Source: Brucella pituitosa (GTDB lineage Bacteria > Pseudomonadota > Alphaproteobacteria > Rhizobiales > Rhizobiaceae). Taken from it: a stretch of 64,000 nt of DNA. Shown piece after piece: positions 9,224-19,292 of this stretch (position 1 is its first letter; each line of letters begins with the position of its first letter). The notes beneath the pieces are model-generated. The model was given only the letters and a program-made list of their open reading frames with translations, had not been told where the DNA came from and ran no database searches. The DNA lies in contig NZ_PYSY02000003.1 of NCBI RefSeq assembly GCF_003049685.1, forward strand, positions 62,001 through 126,000, given 5' to 3'. Both the position numbers and the translations under genes were made by a program.

Positions 9224-9742
9224 TTATGATAATATTCGAATAAGCTCAATCTCATCTTGATTAAGCGCCTGGATAAACGCTGCTCCATCAAGCATTTTGC
9301 GGAAACCAAACTTCAATGCGAGTTTCTTTTTCCAGGCCTTTTGTTGCATACTCCAAACATCAAGCATGCCACAACAGCATATGCAGTAAGCTACACGATA
9401 GCGACGACAGAGCATTGCCGCTCTTAGCAAATTGGTTTCCCACACACCATGAATGTGTACAAAATCTGCTGAACGTATAAGGGAGGACATTGCTTTTGCG
9501 GCGCGATTACCCAAAAACTTCTCACGTATATCGGGCATTGCAAGCAGGAATGTCCGCACCTTACTAAAATCGGGGATCGCAGCTGTGGCTTTTACAGCGC
9601 GATAATTGATTTCATCATCACTATAACTGACTATAGTCACGTCGTGCCCGAGAGATGCCTGAGCTGCAGCAAGACGAACGACGACCGCTTGCGGACCGCC
9701 TTTAGCGGGGTCGAATGACCCAATGACATGGACGATCTTCAT
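9224..9742 (-). pseudogene. Truncated GT4 glycosyltransferase (N-terminal domain only)
   Basis: Only 172 residues remain of a GT-B fold family 4 glycosyltransferase, which is usually 370-400 residues. The acceptor-side N-terminal domain is intact (MKIVHVIGSFDPAKGGPQAV with the glycine loop, then VHIHGVWE and the CCGMLDVWSMQQKAWKK block). The frame stops at about the start of the interdomain linker. The donor-binding C-terminal domain with its E-x7-E motif is missing and is not found downstream. Its start overlaps the stop of the upstream GT4 gene by ATGA. It is most likely inactive, broken by a deletion whose right edge is near 9224. Confidence 0.75.
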
Positions 9743-10977
9743 GAAGCTTCACCCATCGAGAGTTGTGACAAGGCTTTGACCAACCGTTCGCCGTAGCGCA
9801 AAACGGTGAAATCGCTCGCTCTTTCGCGTGCATTCTCACTCATCCTGAACAGTGTCATGGGATTACTCGAAAACCGACGAAGGATCTCGACGGTTTCATC
9901 AACATCACGGATCGGGACGATGTATCCATCTATTCCGTGGCGAACAACGCTTCCGGTATTCTCAGTACAGATCACTGGAAGACCTGCGGCGAGAGCCTCG
10001 TAACATGCTGTTGCCGATCCTTCGCACAATGAAGGAAGATAGAAAACGTCCGCCCATTCAAACTGTGATCGCATTTCGCTGCGCGGTATTGGACCTGTCA
10101 GTTCAACGGCCTTTTTAAGCTGTTCATACGCTTCTGGCTGGATATCGACTGGTCCAACCATACGAAACTGAACCTGTCCATTGAGCTTTCGCGCGACCTC
10201 GCCCACATAGGGTGAGCCCTTTCTAAGCCCCACCGCACCAACGGTTAAAATCCTCAATGGTCCCGGTTGACGGGCCCTTGGACTGATCGAAAAGCGATCA
10301 TCGACACCATAGGGCACTACGACCACTTTTTCGGGCGCACAGCCCGCTTCTATCACGTGTTTTGCTACAAAATTCGACGGACATATCACGGCGTCTGCGA
10401 TCTGCCATTCGGCCTTTTCTCTTGCGGCGAAGGCTGCGGCATTCTCATCGTCAGTCGCCGATACTTGCCAGCCTGGATTTAGAATTTCCTCCTCACACGC
10501 CAACTGATCGACAACGCCACGCGGCGCAATCATTTGTTCAACCGCGGTCCAGAGACCCTGCTTTTTTGCCGCGCGCAAAAGTTCGAGTGCTTCTCCACTG
10601 AACGCATAGACCCCGCTTGCACCATGAAAGCCCTTGGCGGCGACCAGTTTACCAAAGGTCTCACCCGCCCATATCGCATTGGCAGTGGACCGTGGGCCTG
10701 TCTGGTTGGCCAGTCTTCGCATTGCCGAGTGGAGGCCAAAAGTCGGGAAAGTTGTCATATTCTCTTGAGGAATACCCTGCGGTGCACGCCCTACCAGTCG
10801 CCGCACTGCAGTTGGCAACACCGTGGAAGGCAACCTATTGAGAAGCCTCGGCCATCCCTGCAAGGCGCAAATATCAGTGTAAAAATGTGCGAGCCTCTGA
10901 TGATTTGCAAATATGCGAGGCACCGCATAATGCATTCGTGCGCCCAATTGGCTTACGACAAAAGAGCCTTCCATCAC
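9739..10977 (-). CDS. Glycosyltransferase family 4
   Basis: A 412-residue GT-B retaining glycosyltransferase. The donor-binding half contains VPYGVDDRF, RILTVGAVGLRKG and the E-x7-E motif in SLCEGSATACYEALAAGLP (about residues 315-333). It is preceded and followed by genes with ATGA overlaps, so it is the middle gene of a three-gene minus-strand operon (12245 to 9224). It presumably uses a nucleotide sugar in the cytoplasm to extend the repeat unit. The donor is unknown. Confidence 0.87.
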   Translation of the reverse strand: MMEGSFVVSQLGARMHYAVPRIFANHQRLAHFYTDICALQGWPRLLNRLPSTVLPTAVRRLVGRAPQGIPQENMTTFPTFGLHSAMRRLANQTGPRSTANAIWAGETFGKLVAAKGFHGASGVYAFSGEALELLRAAKKQGLWTAVEQMIAPRGVVDQLACEEEILNPGWQVSATDDENAAAFAAREKAEWQIADAVICPSNFVAKHVIEAGCAPEKVVVVPYGVDDRFSISPRARQPGPLRILTVGAVGLRKGSPYVGEVARKLNGQVQFRMVGPVDIQPEAYEQLKKAVELTGPIPRSEMRSQFEWADVFYLPSLCEGSATACYEALAAGLPVICTENTGSVVRHGIDGYIVPIRDVDETVEILRRFSSNPMTLFRMSENARERASDFTVLRYGERLVKALSQLSMGEAS

Positions 10978-12245
10978 ATTTTCTCCGCATGAAACCGCCG
11001 GTCGAGAACCGGCATTGCTGAGAGCTGGCCGTTCCTTACTATTCGGCCTATTGCTGACTGCCAGACGGCAGCGCCAAATTCGCGCGAATAAGCAGTTTCC
11101 ATGAGATAGCGTGCATTGTTTCCCATCGTGTTGCGATTGAGCTGTGAGTTTCGCAACAAAAGTATCGCGCTAATCAGCATCTCGACCTCACCCGGACACA
11201 ACGACAAGCCGCAGTGAAAATCGCGCACAACAGTTGCTATCTCGCCGTCAGGGTCGCCAATGAAAATTGTCGGACGCGCAGCTGCTAAAACACCATAGAA
11301 TTTGCTCGGCACAATACAGTGTTCAAGCTCAGGTTTCAGCGACACCAGATGAACATCCGCAGCTCCAAGGCTTTCTGAAAGCTGCTCCACCGGCTGGAAA
11401 GGTTTCATGACAACATTCGATAGTCTGCGTCGTTTGACTTCTTGTTCGACATAGGCGTGCTGTTGTCCTTCGCCAATCATCAAGAAAACGATATCCGAAT
11501 TCGTTTGAAGCTGTTCTGCAGCATCAAGCACAGTGCTGAACTCGTGCGCCCGACCAAAATTGCCTGAATAGCCAATGACAAACTTTTCCTCCAGTCCCCA
11601 TAGATTGCGCAACGCATTCTCTTCACGGTTCACTGGCAGGATTTCGTTTTTATCTGCCCAGTGATGAACCACTGCCAGATTATCAGAAGGTATGCCTTTT
11701 TCAGACAAGTAGTGTGCCATCTTCTCTATCGGGCAGATCGTAAGTGCGGATTGGCGCATCGACCAGTTGCGTAACGCAACAGCCAGTCTGCCGGATGCAT
11801 TTTGGTGTTTCATCAATCCCAGTTCGATGGCCGTTTCGGGGAACAGATCCATGACCCAGTTAACGAGGTGCGCTCGTCGGAACCGAACAGGTAGTGCGGC
11901 AGAAACGGAAAGGAGTGGTGGATCAGTGCAAACCACGCATATATCGTCCTTTTTTGCGTTGGCAGCAAACCATGCCGCAGCCGAGAGATGAAACGTTGCA
12001 TAGTCAATTGCCCGACCCGCAAGTTTCTTGCGACCAAAACCAGACGTCCATATTCGGTGGACATCGACACCCTCGATTGTTTCGCGCGCGGGTAAAACAG
12101 GTTTGCCATTTTCGTGGTAGTTGCGGCTGGCAACCACGGTGGTCTCTACACCTTCGCGCACCAGTTCATGTGCCAGGCTCGTCACCATCCGGCTCGTCGC
12201 GGATTGATCGGGATAAAAATACCTGTTTGCCAGAACCACACGCAT
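10974..12245 (-). CDS. Glycosyltransferase family 4 (WbuB-like)
   Basis: From the ATG at 12245 this is a 423-residue GT-B protein of the WbuB group, recognised by VVLANRYFYPDQSATSRMV at the N-terminus, CTDPPLLSVSAAL near residue 105, VIGYSGNFGRAHEF near residue 222 and the C-terminal block IVPSKFYGVLAAARPTIFIG. WbuB-type enzymes often transfer N-acetyl-fucosamine-like or fucosyl residues, which would suit the neighbouring GDP-fucose genes, but that is inference. A longer frame to 12335 has no supporting start site. It is first in its operon. Confidence 0.87.
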   Translation of the reverse strand: MRVVLANRYFYPDQSATSRMVTSLAHELVREGVETTVVASRNYHENGKPVLPARETIEGVDVHRIWTSGFGRKKLAGRAIDYATFHLSAAAWFAANAKKDDICVVCTDPPLLSVSAALPVRFRRAHLVNWVMDLFPETAIELGLMKHQNASGRLAVALRNWSMRQSALTICPIEKMAHYLSEKGIPSDNLAVVHHWADKNEILPVNREENALRNLWGLEEKFVIGYSGNFGRAHEFSTVLDAAEQLQTNSDIVFLMIGEGQQHAYVEQEVKRRRLSNVVMKPFQPVEQLSESLGAADVHLVSLKPELEHCIVPSKFYGVLAAARPTIFIGDPDGEIATVVRDFHCGLSLCPGEVEMLISAILLLRNSQLNRNTMGNNARYLMETAYSREFGAAVWQSAIGRIVRNGQLSAMPVLDRRFHAEKM

Positions 12246-12505
12246 GATTTTGATTTCCCATAGCTCGATCGGGTTTTGATCAGGATGGCAACACCATCTC
12301 CAATGTCGCAAGGAGCCCAATGGCATAGGGAACACAGACAGCGGGCGAGAGGCCTACCTCTTTTGTCTAAACAGGGCATGTTCAATGCAATTTGATGCTT
12401 ATCCGAAGTGGGATACTTGGCGTCTGTATTACCGTTTTGAAGCCGTTTAGTCGGAGATCTAAATCGCTATCATGGCTGTATTTAATTCTGACCGGAGGGA
12501 AGACC
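12246..12505. promoter_or_regulatory. Divergent promoter region of the GT4 operon and gmd
   Basis: This stretch lies between the minus-strand GT4 operon and the plus-strand gmd-fcl pair and must carry both promoters. The gmd ribosome binding site GGAGG sits at 12494-12498. No operator was recognised. Confidence 0.45.
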
Positions 12506-13576
12506 TTGCAGGAAAAGACAGCTCTCATCATTGGCGTGACAGGGCAGGATGGCGCCTATTTAAGTGAGCTATTGCTCAACAAAGGCTATCGGGTACACGG
12601 TCTTAAGCGGAGGTCTTCTTCGTTCAATACGGCACGCATCGACCATCTTTATCAGGACCCGCATGAAGAGGATATCCGCTTTCGCCTGCATTTTGGCGAC
12701 TTGACCGACGCAACCAATCTCTGCCGCGTTATTCAGGAAGTCCGCCCCGACGAGATTTATAATCTCGGTGCACAAAGCCACGTTCAGGTCAGTTTTGAAA
12801 CGCCCGAATATACTGCGAATACAGATGCACTCGGCACTTTGAGATTGCTTGAATCGATACGCATTCTGGGGCTTGGCAATACATGCCGCTTTTATCAGGC
12901 TTCAACATCAGAACTGTTTGGAAACAGCTCACCATACGCACAAAGTGAACAAACGCCATTCGCCCCGCAAAGCCCATATGCAACCGCTAAGCTTTTTGCT
13001 TACTGGACAACAGTCAACTATCGTCAGGCCTATGGCTTTCATGCCTCCAATGGCATCCTGTTCAACCATGAAAGTCCTCTGCGCGGCGAAACATTCGTCA
13101 CACGCAAGATCACACGCGCAGTTGCGGCAATTGAGCGAGGACTTCAGGAAAAGCTGCGGCTTGGCAATCTTAACGCCCGCCGTGACTGGGGTCATGCGCG
13201 CGACTATGTCGAGGGAATGTGGCGGATTTTGCAAGAAGATGTAGCTGACGACTATGTTCTTGCCACAGGAGAAACGCACACCGTGCGTGAATTTGTCGAG
13301 CTGGCATTTAACGCAGTCGATAAACAGATCGAGTGGGACGGTGACGGAGTCAATGAAATCGGTATCGACCGAAAATCAGGTAAATGTCTCATCGAAATAG
13401 ATCCGCGCTATTTTCGTCCCAACGAAGTTGATTTCCTGTTAGGCGATGCATCCAAAGCGAAGAACAGACTTGGCTGGAAACATACGACGGAATTTGGAAA
13501 TCTTGTCACTGAAATGGTCGACTGGGATTTGCGCAATATTATGCGGGAGGCTGGACGCAATGACTTCTACGGCTGA
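12506..13576 (+). CDS. gmd: GDP-mannose 4,6-dehydratase
   Basis: Converts GDP-D-mannose to GDP-4-keto-6-deoxy-D-mannose, the first step to GDP-L-fucose. The NADP-binding loop [10 protein letters not shown] is at the N-terminus, followed by [24 protein letters not shown] and the catalytic Tyr-x3-Lys in [12 protein letters not shown], then [17 protein letters not shown]. From the TTG at 12506 the protein has 356 residues, the usual family length. That start has GGAGG seven bases upstream, whereas the open frame back to 12392 encodes unrelated sequence. The 3' end overlaps the start of the GDP-fucose synthase gene by 17 bases. Confidence 0.95.
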   Translation: MQEKTALIIGVTGQDGAYLSELLLNKGYRVHGLKRRSSSFNTARIDHLYQDPHEEDIRFRLHFGDLTDATNLCRVIQEVRPDEIYNLGAQSHVQVSFETPEYTANTDALGTLRLLESIRILGLGNTCRFYQASTSELFGNSSPYAQSEQTPFAPQSPYATAKLFAYWTTVNYRQAYGFHASNGILFNHESPLRGETFVTRKITRAVAAIERGLQEKLRLGNLNARRDWGHARDYVEGMWRILQEDVADDYVLATGETHTVREFVELAFNAVDKQIEWDGDGVNEIGIDRKSGKCLIEIDPRYFRPNEVDFLLGDASKAKNRLGWKHTTEFGNLVTEMVDWDLRNIMREAGRNDFYG

Positions 13577-14540
13577 TCACACGCCTCGTGCAGTCTACTC
13601 GCTTTCGGGGAAGAAAGTTTTCATTGCCGGCCATACCGGCATGGTGGGGTCGGCAATACTGCGAAGACTTCAATCTGTAGACTGTGAAGTCATTAGCATC
13701 GCCCATAGCGATCTTGATCTCACACGACAAAGTCCGACAGAGCAATATATCGCGCATCATAAGCCCGATGTCGTTATTGTGGCCGCAGCTCGTGTTGGTG
13801 GAATTCTGGCCAATTCACAATTCCCGGCGGACTTTCTCTACGACAATCTGACCATTGGCATGAACGTTATTCGTGCTGCACATTTATCAAATGTCGAACG
13901 CCTGCTTTGGCTGGGGTCAAGTTGTATATATCCCCGAGATGCTCCTCAACCCTTGCATGAGCAAGCATTGTTGACCGGAGCATTGGAGCCAACCAACGAA
14001 GCCTATGCAATCGCGAAGATCGCGGCCCTCAAATACGCACAGGCGTGCTCTCGCCAATTCGGCAATCGATTTATGACCGCCATGCCGACAAACCTCTATG
14101 GGCCCAACGACAACTTTGATCCTCATACATCCCATGTATTGCCAGCACTGATGCGCCGCATTCACGAAGCAAAAATCAATGGCAGTGATCATATTACGCT
14201 GTGGGGAAGCGGCACCCCATTGCGCGAATTCCTGCATGTCGATGACCTTGCTGATGCCTGTGTACATCTGTTGCGTTTCAGCGAGAGCATCGAACCGGTA
14301 AATATCGGTACCGGGGAAGAAATATCGATCAAAGAACTCGCTCTGACAATTGCGAACGTCGTCGGCTTCGAAGGCACATTCGTACATGATCTCAGCAAAC
14401 CAGATGGAACGCCGCGTAAGCTCCTCGATACCTCACTGATGCATGCGCTTGGCTGGAGACCACGTATCCGTCTCCATGATGGTATCCGGGAAGTTTACCA
14501 GAACTGGGTTCAAAGCGTTACCGCACCAGTCGCGGCTTAA
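13560..14540 (+). CDS. fcl: GDP-L-fucose synthase
   Basis: A 326-residue short-chain dehydrogenase/epimerase that turns GDP-4-keto-6-deoxymannose into GDP-L-fucose. Visible are the NADP loop [25 protein letters not shown], the catalytic Tyr-x3-Lys in [33 protein letters not shown] and [13 protein letters not shown], in the usual order. ATG 13560 lies inside the end of gmd, so the two are co-translated. A longer frame starting at 13446 lies wholly within gmd and is rejected. The presence of both enzymes predicts L-fucose or a related 6-deoxyhexose in the polysaccharide. Confidence 0.94.
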   Translation: MTSTADHTPRAVYSLSGKKVFIAGHTGMVGSAILRRLQSVDCEVISIAHSDLDLTRQSPTEQYIAHHKPDVVIVAAARVGGILANSQFPADFLYDNLTIGMNVIRAAHLSNVERLLWLGSSCIYPRDAPQPLHEQALLTGALEPTNEAYAIAKIAALKYAQACSRQFGNRFMTAMPTNLYGPNDNFDPHTSHVLPALMRRIHEAKINGSDHITLWGSGTPLREFLHVDDLADACVHLLRFSESIEPVNIGTGEEISIKELALTIANVVGFEGTFVHDLSKPDGTPRKLLDTSLMHALGWRPRIRLHDGIREVYQNWVQSVTAPVAA

Positions 14541-14575
14541 GCGACAACGTTCAATGTCGTTGCAACAACAAGAAA

Positions 14576-14610
14576 GGCGCTTCCAATTTATGGGAAGCGC
14601 CCTTCTTATT
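14576..14610. terminator. Rho-independent terminator between convergent genes
   Basis: GGCGCTTCC at 14576-14584 pairs with GGAAGCGCC at 14593-14601, with an 8-base loop. It is followed on the plus strand by CTTCTTATT and preceded by AAGAAA. It separates fcl from the convergent export gene and can serve both. Confidence 0.8.
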
Positions 14611-14632
14611 GAGGATCTTTGATAGGCTGCAC

Positions 14633-15880
14633 TTACGAAGGTGAGCCCGTTAGTTTACTCATGTCCAACTCGATACGCAAAATATCACCAGGCTTGATCT
14701 CAGTGCGCTCGTTACCGACGATGTCCTCAAATGTGCCATTTACATTCCGACTGATTGTAAAAACCAGTTTCTGACGCATGTCAGACGATGAAATATTGCC
14801 TGAAGATTTGGCGATTTCGGCCATTGTTTGAAGTTGGGCATTGCTGCGCAGTTCCATACGGGCAATATTGAGATCCAGCTCCTGCAGACTTCCAGCGGCT
14901 TCGCTTTTGCGAACCTCCTCAAGATTGGCAATACGCTGTTGTACAGCCAGTTGATTTTGTCTTGCCCGGGCCAAAAACGATCCCAGCTCCAGTGCATCGC
15001 GCCGCGTTGCTGAAAGATCGCGCTCCATGTCACGAAGATTGGACTTTGCAGCGAGCCCACGGTCAACGAGTGATTTACTTGAATCGACATTTTCCTGCAG
15101 GAGTTGGATTTCAGCATCATGAAGTTTGATGCTCTGCTGGAGTGTCTGGATTTCATCTCCATAACTTGCTGACTGCGCTTCCAATGCCTGACGTTCGGCA
15201 GCGAGGTTATTACGACGAACATCGAAGAGCGTCTTTTCACCCTCTAACATATGCTGACTGAGCGCTGCGGCCTGCTTATTCGCCGGTGTAGAATCCGGTA
15301 ATTCATACTTGAACTCCGTTCCGTTGAGTTCAGCCTGGAGACGGACCCTCCGGATATTCGTCGTCGTGATCTGCATTTGCAGATCAGCATATTCTTGTTG
15401 CGCAGAAATTAATTGCATACCGGCTGTGACTGCTGGCGCTTCACCTTTTCCAGCTCCCCCGCCCAAAGCCATGAGCTCAAGTGCCACCATCCCCGGACGA
15501 AACTCGTATTTACCAGGTGCCTTTACATCGCCGACAACAAATACGGACGCATACTGATTAATCACGGCAGTCACAGTCAGCCCCGGTATATGCTCGGACA
15601 GCGAGCTGGCGATCTTTTCACTGATTTGTGGCGTTGTCAGACCCCTGACATTGATGTTCCCCACAACCGGATAGCCAATATTGCCATCCACATCGACAGG
15701 GTAGAGCCCCGTCAGAGATGGCTGACCATAAACTGTGACCTGCAAAACATCATTGGGGCTGACGAGATAGGCCTGTCCTTGTGCCAAGACCCCATTGGGC
15801 GCCCCCACAGCGATAAATCCCGACAACAATGCTGCTTTAAAACGGGCACTCAGCCGGAAGTGATTAAGTCTGTAAACCAT
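14633..15880 (-). CDS. Polysaccharide biosynthesis/export protein (ExoF/Wza-like, OPX family)
   Basis: A 415-residue exported protein. A signal peptide ends near residue 34 (AVGAPNGVLAQG). The polysaccharide export domain follows (YLVSPNDVLQVTVYGQPSL, about residues 38-115), then an SLBB-type domain (VFVVGDVKAPGKYEFRPG, about residues 122-150). Residues 175-350 are Gln/Leu/Glu-rich and look coiled-coil, and a last beta block includes IKPGDILRIEL. This order and length match ExoF of rhizobia rather than the shorter Wza. It starts 9 bases after the stop of the ExoP-like gene, so the pair forms the export complex of the locus. Confidence 0.87.
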   Translation of the reverse strand: MVYRLNHFRLSARFKAALLSGFIAVGAPNGVLAQGQAYLVSPNDVLQVTVYGQPSLTGLYPVDVDGNIGYPVVGNINVRGLTTPQISEKIASSLSEHIPGLTVTAVINQYASVFVVGDVKAPGKYEFRPGMVALELMALGGGAGKGEAPAVTAGMQLISAQQEYADLQMQITTTNIRRVRLQAELNGTEFKYELPDSTPANKQAAALSQHMLEGEKTLFDVRRNNLAAERQALEAQSASYGDEIQTLQQSIKLHDAEIQLLQENVDSSKSLVDRGLAAKSNLRDMERDLSATRRDALELGSFLARARQNQLAVQQRIANLEEVRKSEAAGSLQELDLNIARMELRSNAQLQTMAEIAKSSGNISSSDMRQKLVFTISRNVNGTFEDIVGNERTEIKPGDILRIELDMSKLTGSPS

Positions 15881-15889
15881 CTTATTGCC

Positions 15890-18085
15890 TCACGCCTGAT
15901 CTTGCATTTTGTCAGCCCCGGCCTGATTGCGCCGCGTAATTGCCGCTCGCAGAAACCTGCTGGCTTTTCCGACGCCCGGACGAAAGTATGCAACAGCAAT
16001 ATTGATCCAGTTGCGATAGGATGTTGAAACCTGGTTGACGACCGCAAGTGCTGGCTTGCGTCCCAAAGACGCCATTGTTTGTATAAGCGCCAGATTCGCA
16101 TGCTGATCTTTTCGATCCGGCTGGACCACCAAAAGTGCGGTATCAGTCGCTCGGGACAAAAGAAGCGAACGCTTGTCCTCCATCACAGCCGGGAGATCCA
16201 CGAGTATAATTTTATGGTCAGAACGAAGTTGGGCGATAAGATCTGCGAGCCATTCACCCTCTTGCAATTGTTTCCCAGGAGTTATGATATCAATTCCTGA
16301 ACTGTGATCGTGTATGAGAGTTGCTCCGGATAATGCTTTGCCAAACGACGTTACGCCATATTCATTTTCAGGAAGTCCGAATGCCTCCGAAAGCCTCGAC
16401 TGTCGGTTGGTTGCATCAATAACAGCCACAGCCATTCCCGATGCAGCAAACTGTTGTGCCAATGCTGTGATAAGCAGAGTTTTTCCTTCATTATCAGTCA
16501 GAGATACGACTGAAAGAGCAAGGGAATCCCGCCCGCGTGTCAGCAACCGCAAACGATCATGAACTGATTTGATTGCACGCCCGAAAGCGCTGGTTGGATC
16601 GAGCCCGCGATTGACAAGCACCGGAACTGTCAGCTGACGCGTCAACGGCAGCAGAGTCGCTGCGGGAATACCCGGCAGAATGAACGACGCCGTCTGAGCA
16701 GGACGAATTGTATCGAACGTTTCTCTTAAAACCGTGCCAAGGAGCGAGACCAGTCCACCAAGTCCCAAACCGAGTAACAGCCAGTTTGCAAGATTAGGGC
16801 TCGCCTTGGCCATTGCCGGCTCTGCAGCAGAGATCATTTGCGCTTCAGGTACAGCAATCCCGTCCTGTTCAATGAGCTGCTTATACCGGGTCAGATAACT
16901 CTCATAGACGGTTCTGCTGGCATTGGCTTCACGATCAAGTTGCACAGCTTTGACTTGAGCTTGATTGGCGTCTCCAAGTTCGGCTTCCGCAGCTTTGAGC
17001 GCTTCTTCAAGCCCTACCCTGCGTTGTCGAGCGATTTGGATTTCATTACTGAGACTCTTTGTGATTTCATCAACCTGTGCCGAGATCTGTTGCTTGAGCG
17101 CGTCCCGTTCCGCAGTGAGAACAGGAATTTCCGCACTTTTCAAAGCACCATTAGACCTCAGCTCATCAAGCTGGCGCTCGACACGAGCTTGTTCGTTGCG
17201 AAGTGTCTGGATCGCTGGTGAGGCTAACACTTCGGTCATCGCCGGCGCTTCATTATTTGTTTTCAAAGACTCCGCCGTGCGAAGCCTTGCCTCGGCGAGC
17301 GATACCGCACCGGTTGCCGCAACGATTTCAGTGTTCAATGCCGCAACGCGTTGCGCCTGAAAACTAATCTGTCCCGGTTCTCCGGCGAGGCGCGACTTTT
17401 GTCTGAAATCTTCGGCGGCACGTTCAGCCTCTTCAAGGCCGCTACGCAACGTAACGAGCTTCTCACCAAGCCATTCACTAACGCGACGTGCTGCCGATTG
17501 TTGCACATCGATCTGATGATCCAGATAGGCCGTAACGAATGCATTGGCGACCTTTGCCGCATAAACAGGGTCGGAAGCACGATATGAAATGAATATCGTA
17601 TATGATCGACCGTCGTTATTCACCCGTAGACGCGAAAGCAAAAGGTCGATCCGCTGACGCTCACGTGCTACGGGGTCTACATCACGTGCTTCGCGCTCCC
17701 TCGCCACATTATCGGATGCAGAAGAAAGCACGGTACGCGAACGGAACTCGGTCGGCACGACAATATTATCAGCTTGCAGAATATCTATGACCTTACGGGC
17801 CATCATGCGTGAACTGATAATATCAAGTTCAGAACGAAGAACTGGGCTGTCCTGAGGCAAAGGGGTGATAGCACTCTCATTTGGAAGTGCCTGCACACGT
17901 CGCATATCAAGCACCAGAACAGATTCTGAAACATAACTGACAGGCGCAGTCAGGTAGCCCGCAAATCCAATGCAAGCCCCTGCTACGACCGGTACAACAA
18001 GCAATGTTTTTCTGCGTTTTATGGTTTCGAGCAGGTCAGCCAGTGGCTGCCGCGCGTTTCCTGATGAAACGTCGGAGATAATCAC
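15890..18085 (-). CDS. Polysaccharide co-polymerase/BY-kinase-like protein (ExoP/GumC/Wzc-like)
   Basis: A 731-residue inner-membrane protein that sets chain length and joins polymerase to export. The first membrane segment is near residues 33-52, a periplasmic coiled coil spans about 190-400, a second membrane segment follows (WLLLGLGLGGLVSLLGTVL, near 440), and a cytoplasmic nucleotide-binding domain is at 500-690. The Walker A site is degenerate (TDNEGKTLL, only the last G-K-T kept), though a later ILVDLPAV resembles the Walker B strand. The C-terminus has no tyrosine cluster. Kinase activity is therefore doubtful, as in ExoP/GumC-type co-polymerases. It is the first gene of the export operon. 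Confidence 0.87.
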   Translation of the reverse strand: MIISDVSSGNARQPLADLLETIKRRKTLLVVPVVAGACIGFAGYLTAPVSYVSESVLVLDMRRVQALPNESAITPLPQDSPVLRSELDIISSRMMARKVIDILQADNIVVPTEFRSRTVLSSASDNVAREREARDVDPVARERQRIDLLLSRLRVNNDGRSYTIFISYRASDPVYAAKVANAFVTAYLDHQIDVQQSAARRVSEWLGEKLVTLRSGLEEAERAAEDFRQKSRLAGEPGQISFQAQRVAALNTEIVAATGAVSLAEARLRTAESLKTNNEAPAMTEVLASPAIQTLRNEQARVERQLDELRSNGALKSAEIPVLTAERDALKQQISAQVDEITKSLSNEIQIARQRRVGLEEALKAAEAELGDANQAQVKAVQLDREANASRTVYESYLTRYKQLIEQDGIAVPEAQMISAAEPAMAKASPNLANWLLLGLGLGGLVSLLGTVLRETFDTIRPAQTASFILPGIPAATLLPLTRQLTVPVLVNRGLDPTSAFGRAIKSVHDRLRLLTRGRDSLALSVVSLTDNEGKTLLITALAQQFAASGMAVAVIDATNRQSRLSEAFGLPENEYGVTSFGKALSGATLIHDHSSGIDIITPGKQLQEGEWLADLIAQLRSDHKIILVDLPAVMEDKRSLLLSRATDTALLVVQPDRKDQHANLALIQTMASLGRKPALAVVNQVSTSYRNWINIAVAYFRPGVGKASRFLRAAITRRNQAGADKMQDQA

Positions 18086-18152
18086 AAAAAGTCTCCTTTA
18101 TGAGAAAAGGCTCTGCGTTGTGACGAAGCTGTTTTACCGAACCCGTGAGGGG

Positions 18153-18929
18153 TTAATGGATGTCGGAAAAGGATGTTTCCGACGGAAACAGCTCGTTGAT
18201 AATGCAGGCAACTTCTGTGCGATTAGACGCCTTCAGCTTCTTCATGATGTTGCGAATATGAACCTTAACAGTGCTTTCCCGAAGTTTGAGTTCATAGGCG
18301 ATGATCTTGTTTGCCTTGCCACGACGCAAAGCATTGACAACCTCTGCCTGACGCTGGGTAAACATGCCCCCCAATGGCTGAAGTCGATGCGAATTCGGAT
18401 CTGTCGCGTGTCGAAGAGCAAGCACGCTACTTGCAGGAACAAAGGTTCCACCAGCCATTGCCAGCCGTAAAGCCTCTACACATACATTCACATTGACGGA
18501 TGTAGGAATATAGCCCCGTACACCATGATCGAGTGCCTTGAGAACCTGGGAGATTTCCTCCTTGTCCGCCAAAATGATGACCGGCGCCGGTGCACAGTCG
18601 TTGACGATACGGTTCAGATAATTGCCTACGGCAGGATCCGAAACTTTCTGACCACCAATATTGAACAGTACGGCGCTCACAGTACGTCCACGACGCTGAT
18701 GCTGCCACTGTTCGAAGGAACTGAATGTCGCGATCGACATTTCGATACTGTGGTTGGTTAGCCCATGCGCCAAACATTCGCGATCCAACGCACGGTTGTC
18801 GATTATTACAAGTAATGGCAGTAAACTGTCGAAAGAATCTTCCGACTTAACTGATGCATCTTTAGATACAACCTGACTACTATTTCTTAATTCACTGTTC
18901 ACGCCATTGAAATGCGGAGAAACGTTCAT
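18153..18929 (-). CDS. LuxR/NarL-type transcriptional regulator with atypical receiver
   Basis: A 258-residue protein with an N-terminal receiver-like domain (LLPLLVIIDNRALDRECL to about residue 160) and a C-terminal LuxR helix-turn-helix (FTQRQAEVVNALRRGKANK, then ESTVKVHIRNIMKKLKASNR). At the strand that normally ends in the phosphorylated Asp the sequence reads AVLFNIGG, so the acceptor is missing. It is therefore probably not controlled by a histidine kinase. It lies just upstream of the ExoP-like operon in the same direction and is a natural candidate for its regulator. This is inference from position. Confidence 0.84.
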   Translation of the reverse strand: MNVSPHFNGVNSELRNSSQVVSKDASVKSEDSFDSLLPLLVIIDNRALDRECLAHGLTNHSIEMSIATFSSFEQWQHQRRGRTVSAVLFNIGGQKVSDPAVGNYLNRIVNDCAPAPVIILADKEEISQVLKALDHGVRGYIPTSVNVNVCVEALRLAMAGGTFVPASSVLALRHATDPNSHRLQPLGGMFTQRQAEVVNALRRGKANKIIAYELKLRESTVKVHIRNIMKKLKASNRTEVACIINELFPSETSFSDIH

Positions 18930-19292
18930 CTTTTCGCCCTCAAATCCGAATTATGCGCACAGCTCTTTCGTATTCATGTCACGATGACTGAAGCGCAACG
19001 GCCGCCTGTTTTTTGATTTCAGTGAGATATATTTCTAACCCCGTAATCAATTCTTATTTTTGCTTTTATTGATTAGAAGATTGCCCGAATTTTATCACAG
19101 TGTCATTAACCTAGATTAAGCACTTGCGGGAAATATGGTTTAGTAAAAGCTCAGATATCTACGCAATTAGTGGTAGAGATTACTACCTTGCCAAAACAAA
19201 TGTGCTCCCCGACACTTAGTAGATCGCCCGCTCCTTAAGAAATCGGAAGGCGCGAGAATCAGGCAAACCATCATTTCTGCGGATATGTGCCA
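18930..19292. promoter_or_regulatory. AT-rich divergent regulatory region
   Basis: This stretch separates the LuxR-type and Crp-type regulator genes. It is AT-rich and contains the 8-bp inverted repeat TAATCAAT/ATTGATTA at 19044-19051/19068-19075 with a 16-base spacer, plus TATCACAGTGTCATTA-like sequence near 19095. Either could be an operator, the latter loosely of Crp/Fnr type. No gene is seen. Confidence 0.4.

Noticed and set aside
12392..12505. Longer gmd start
   Set aside because: The added 38 residues do not resemble the family, while TTG 12506 has an ideal GGAGG site and gives the normal length.
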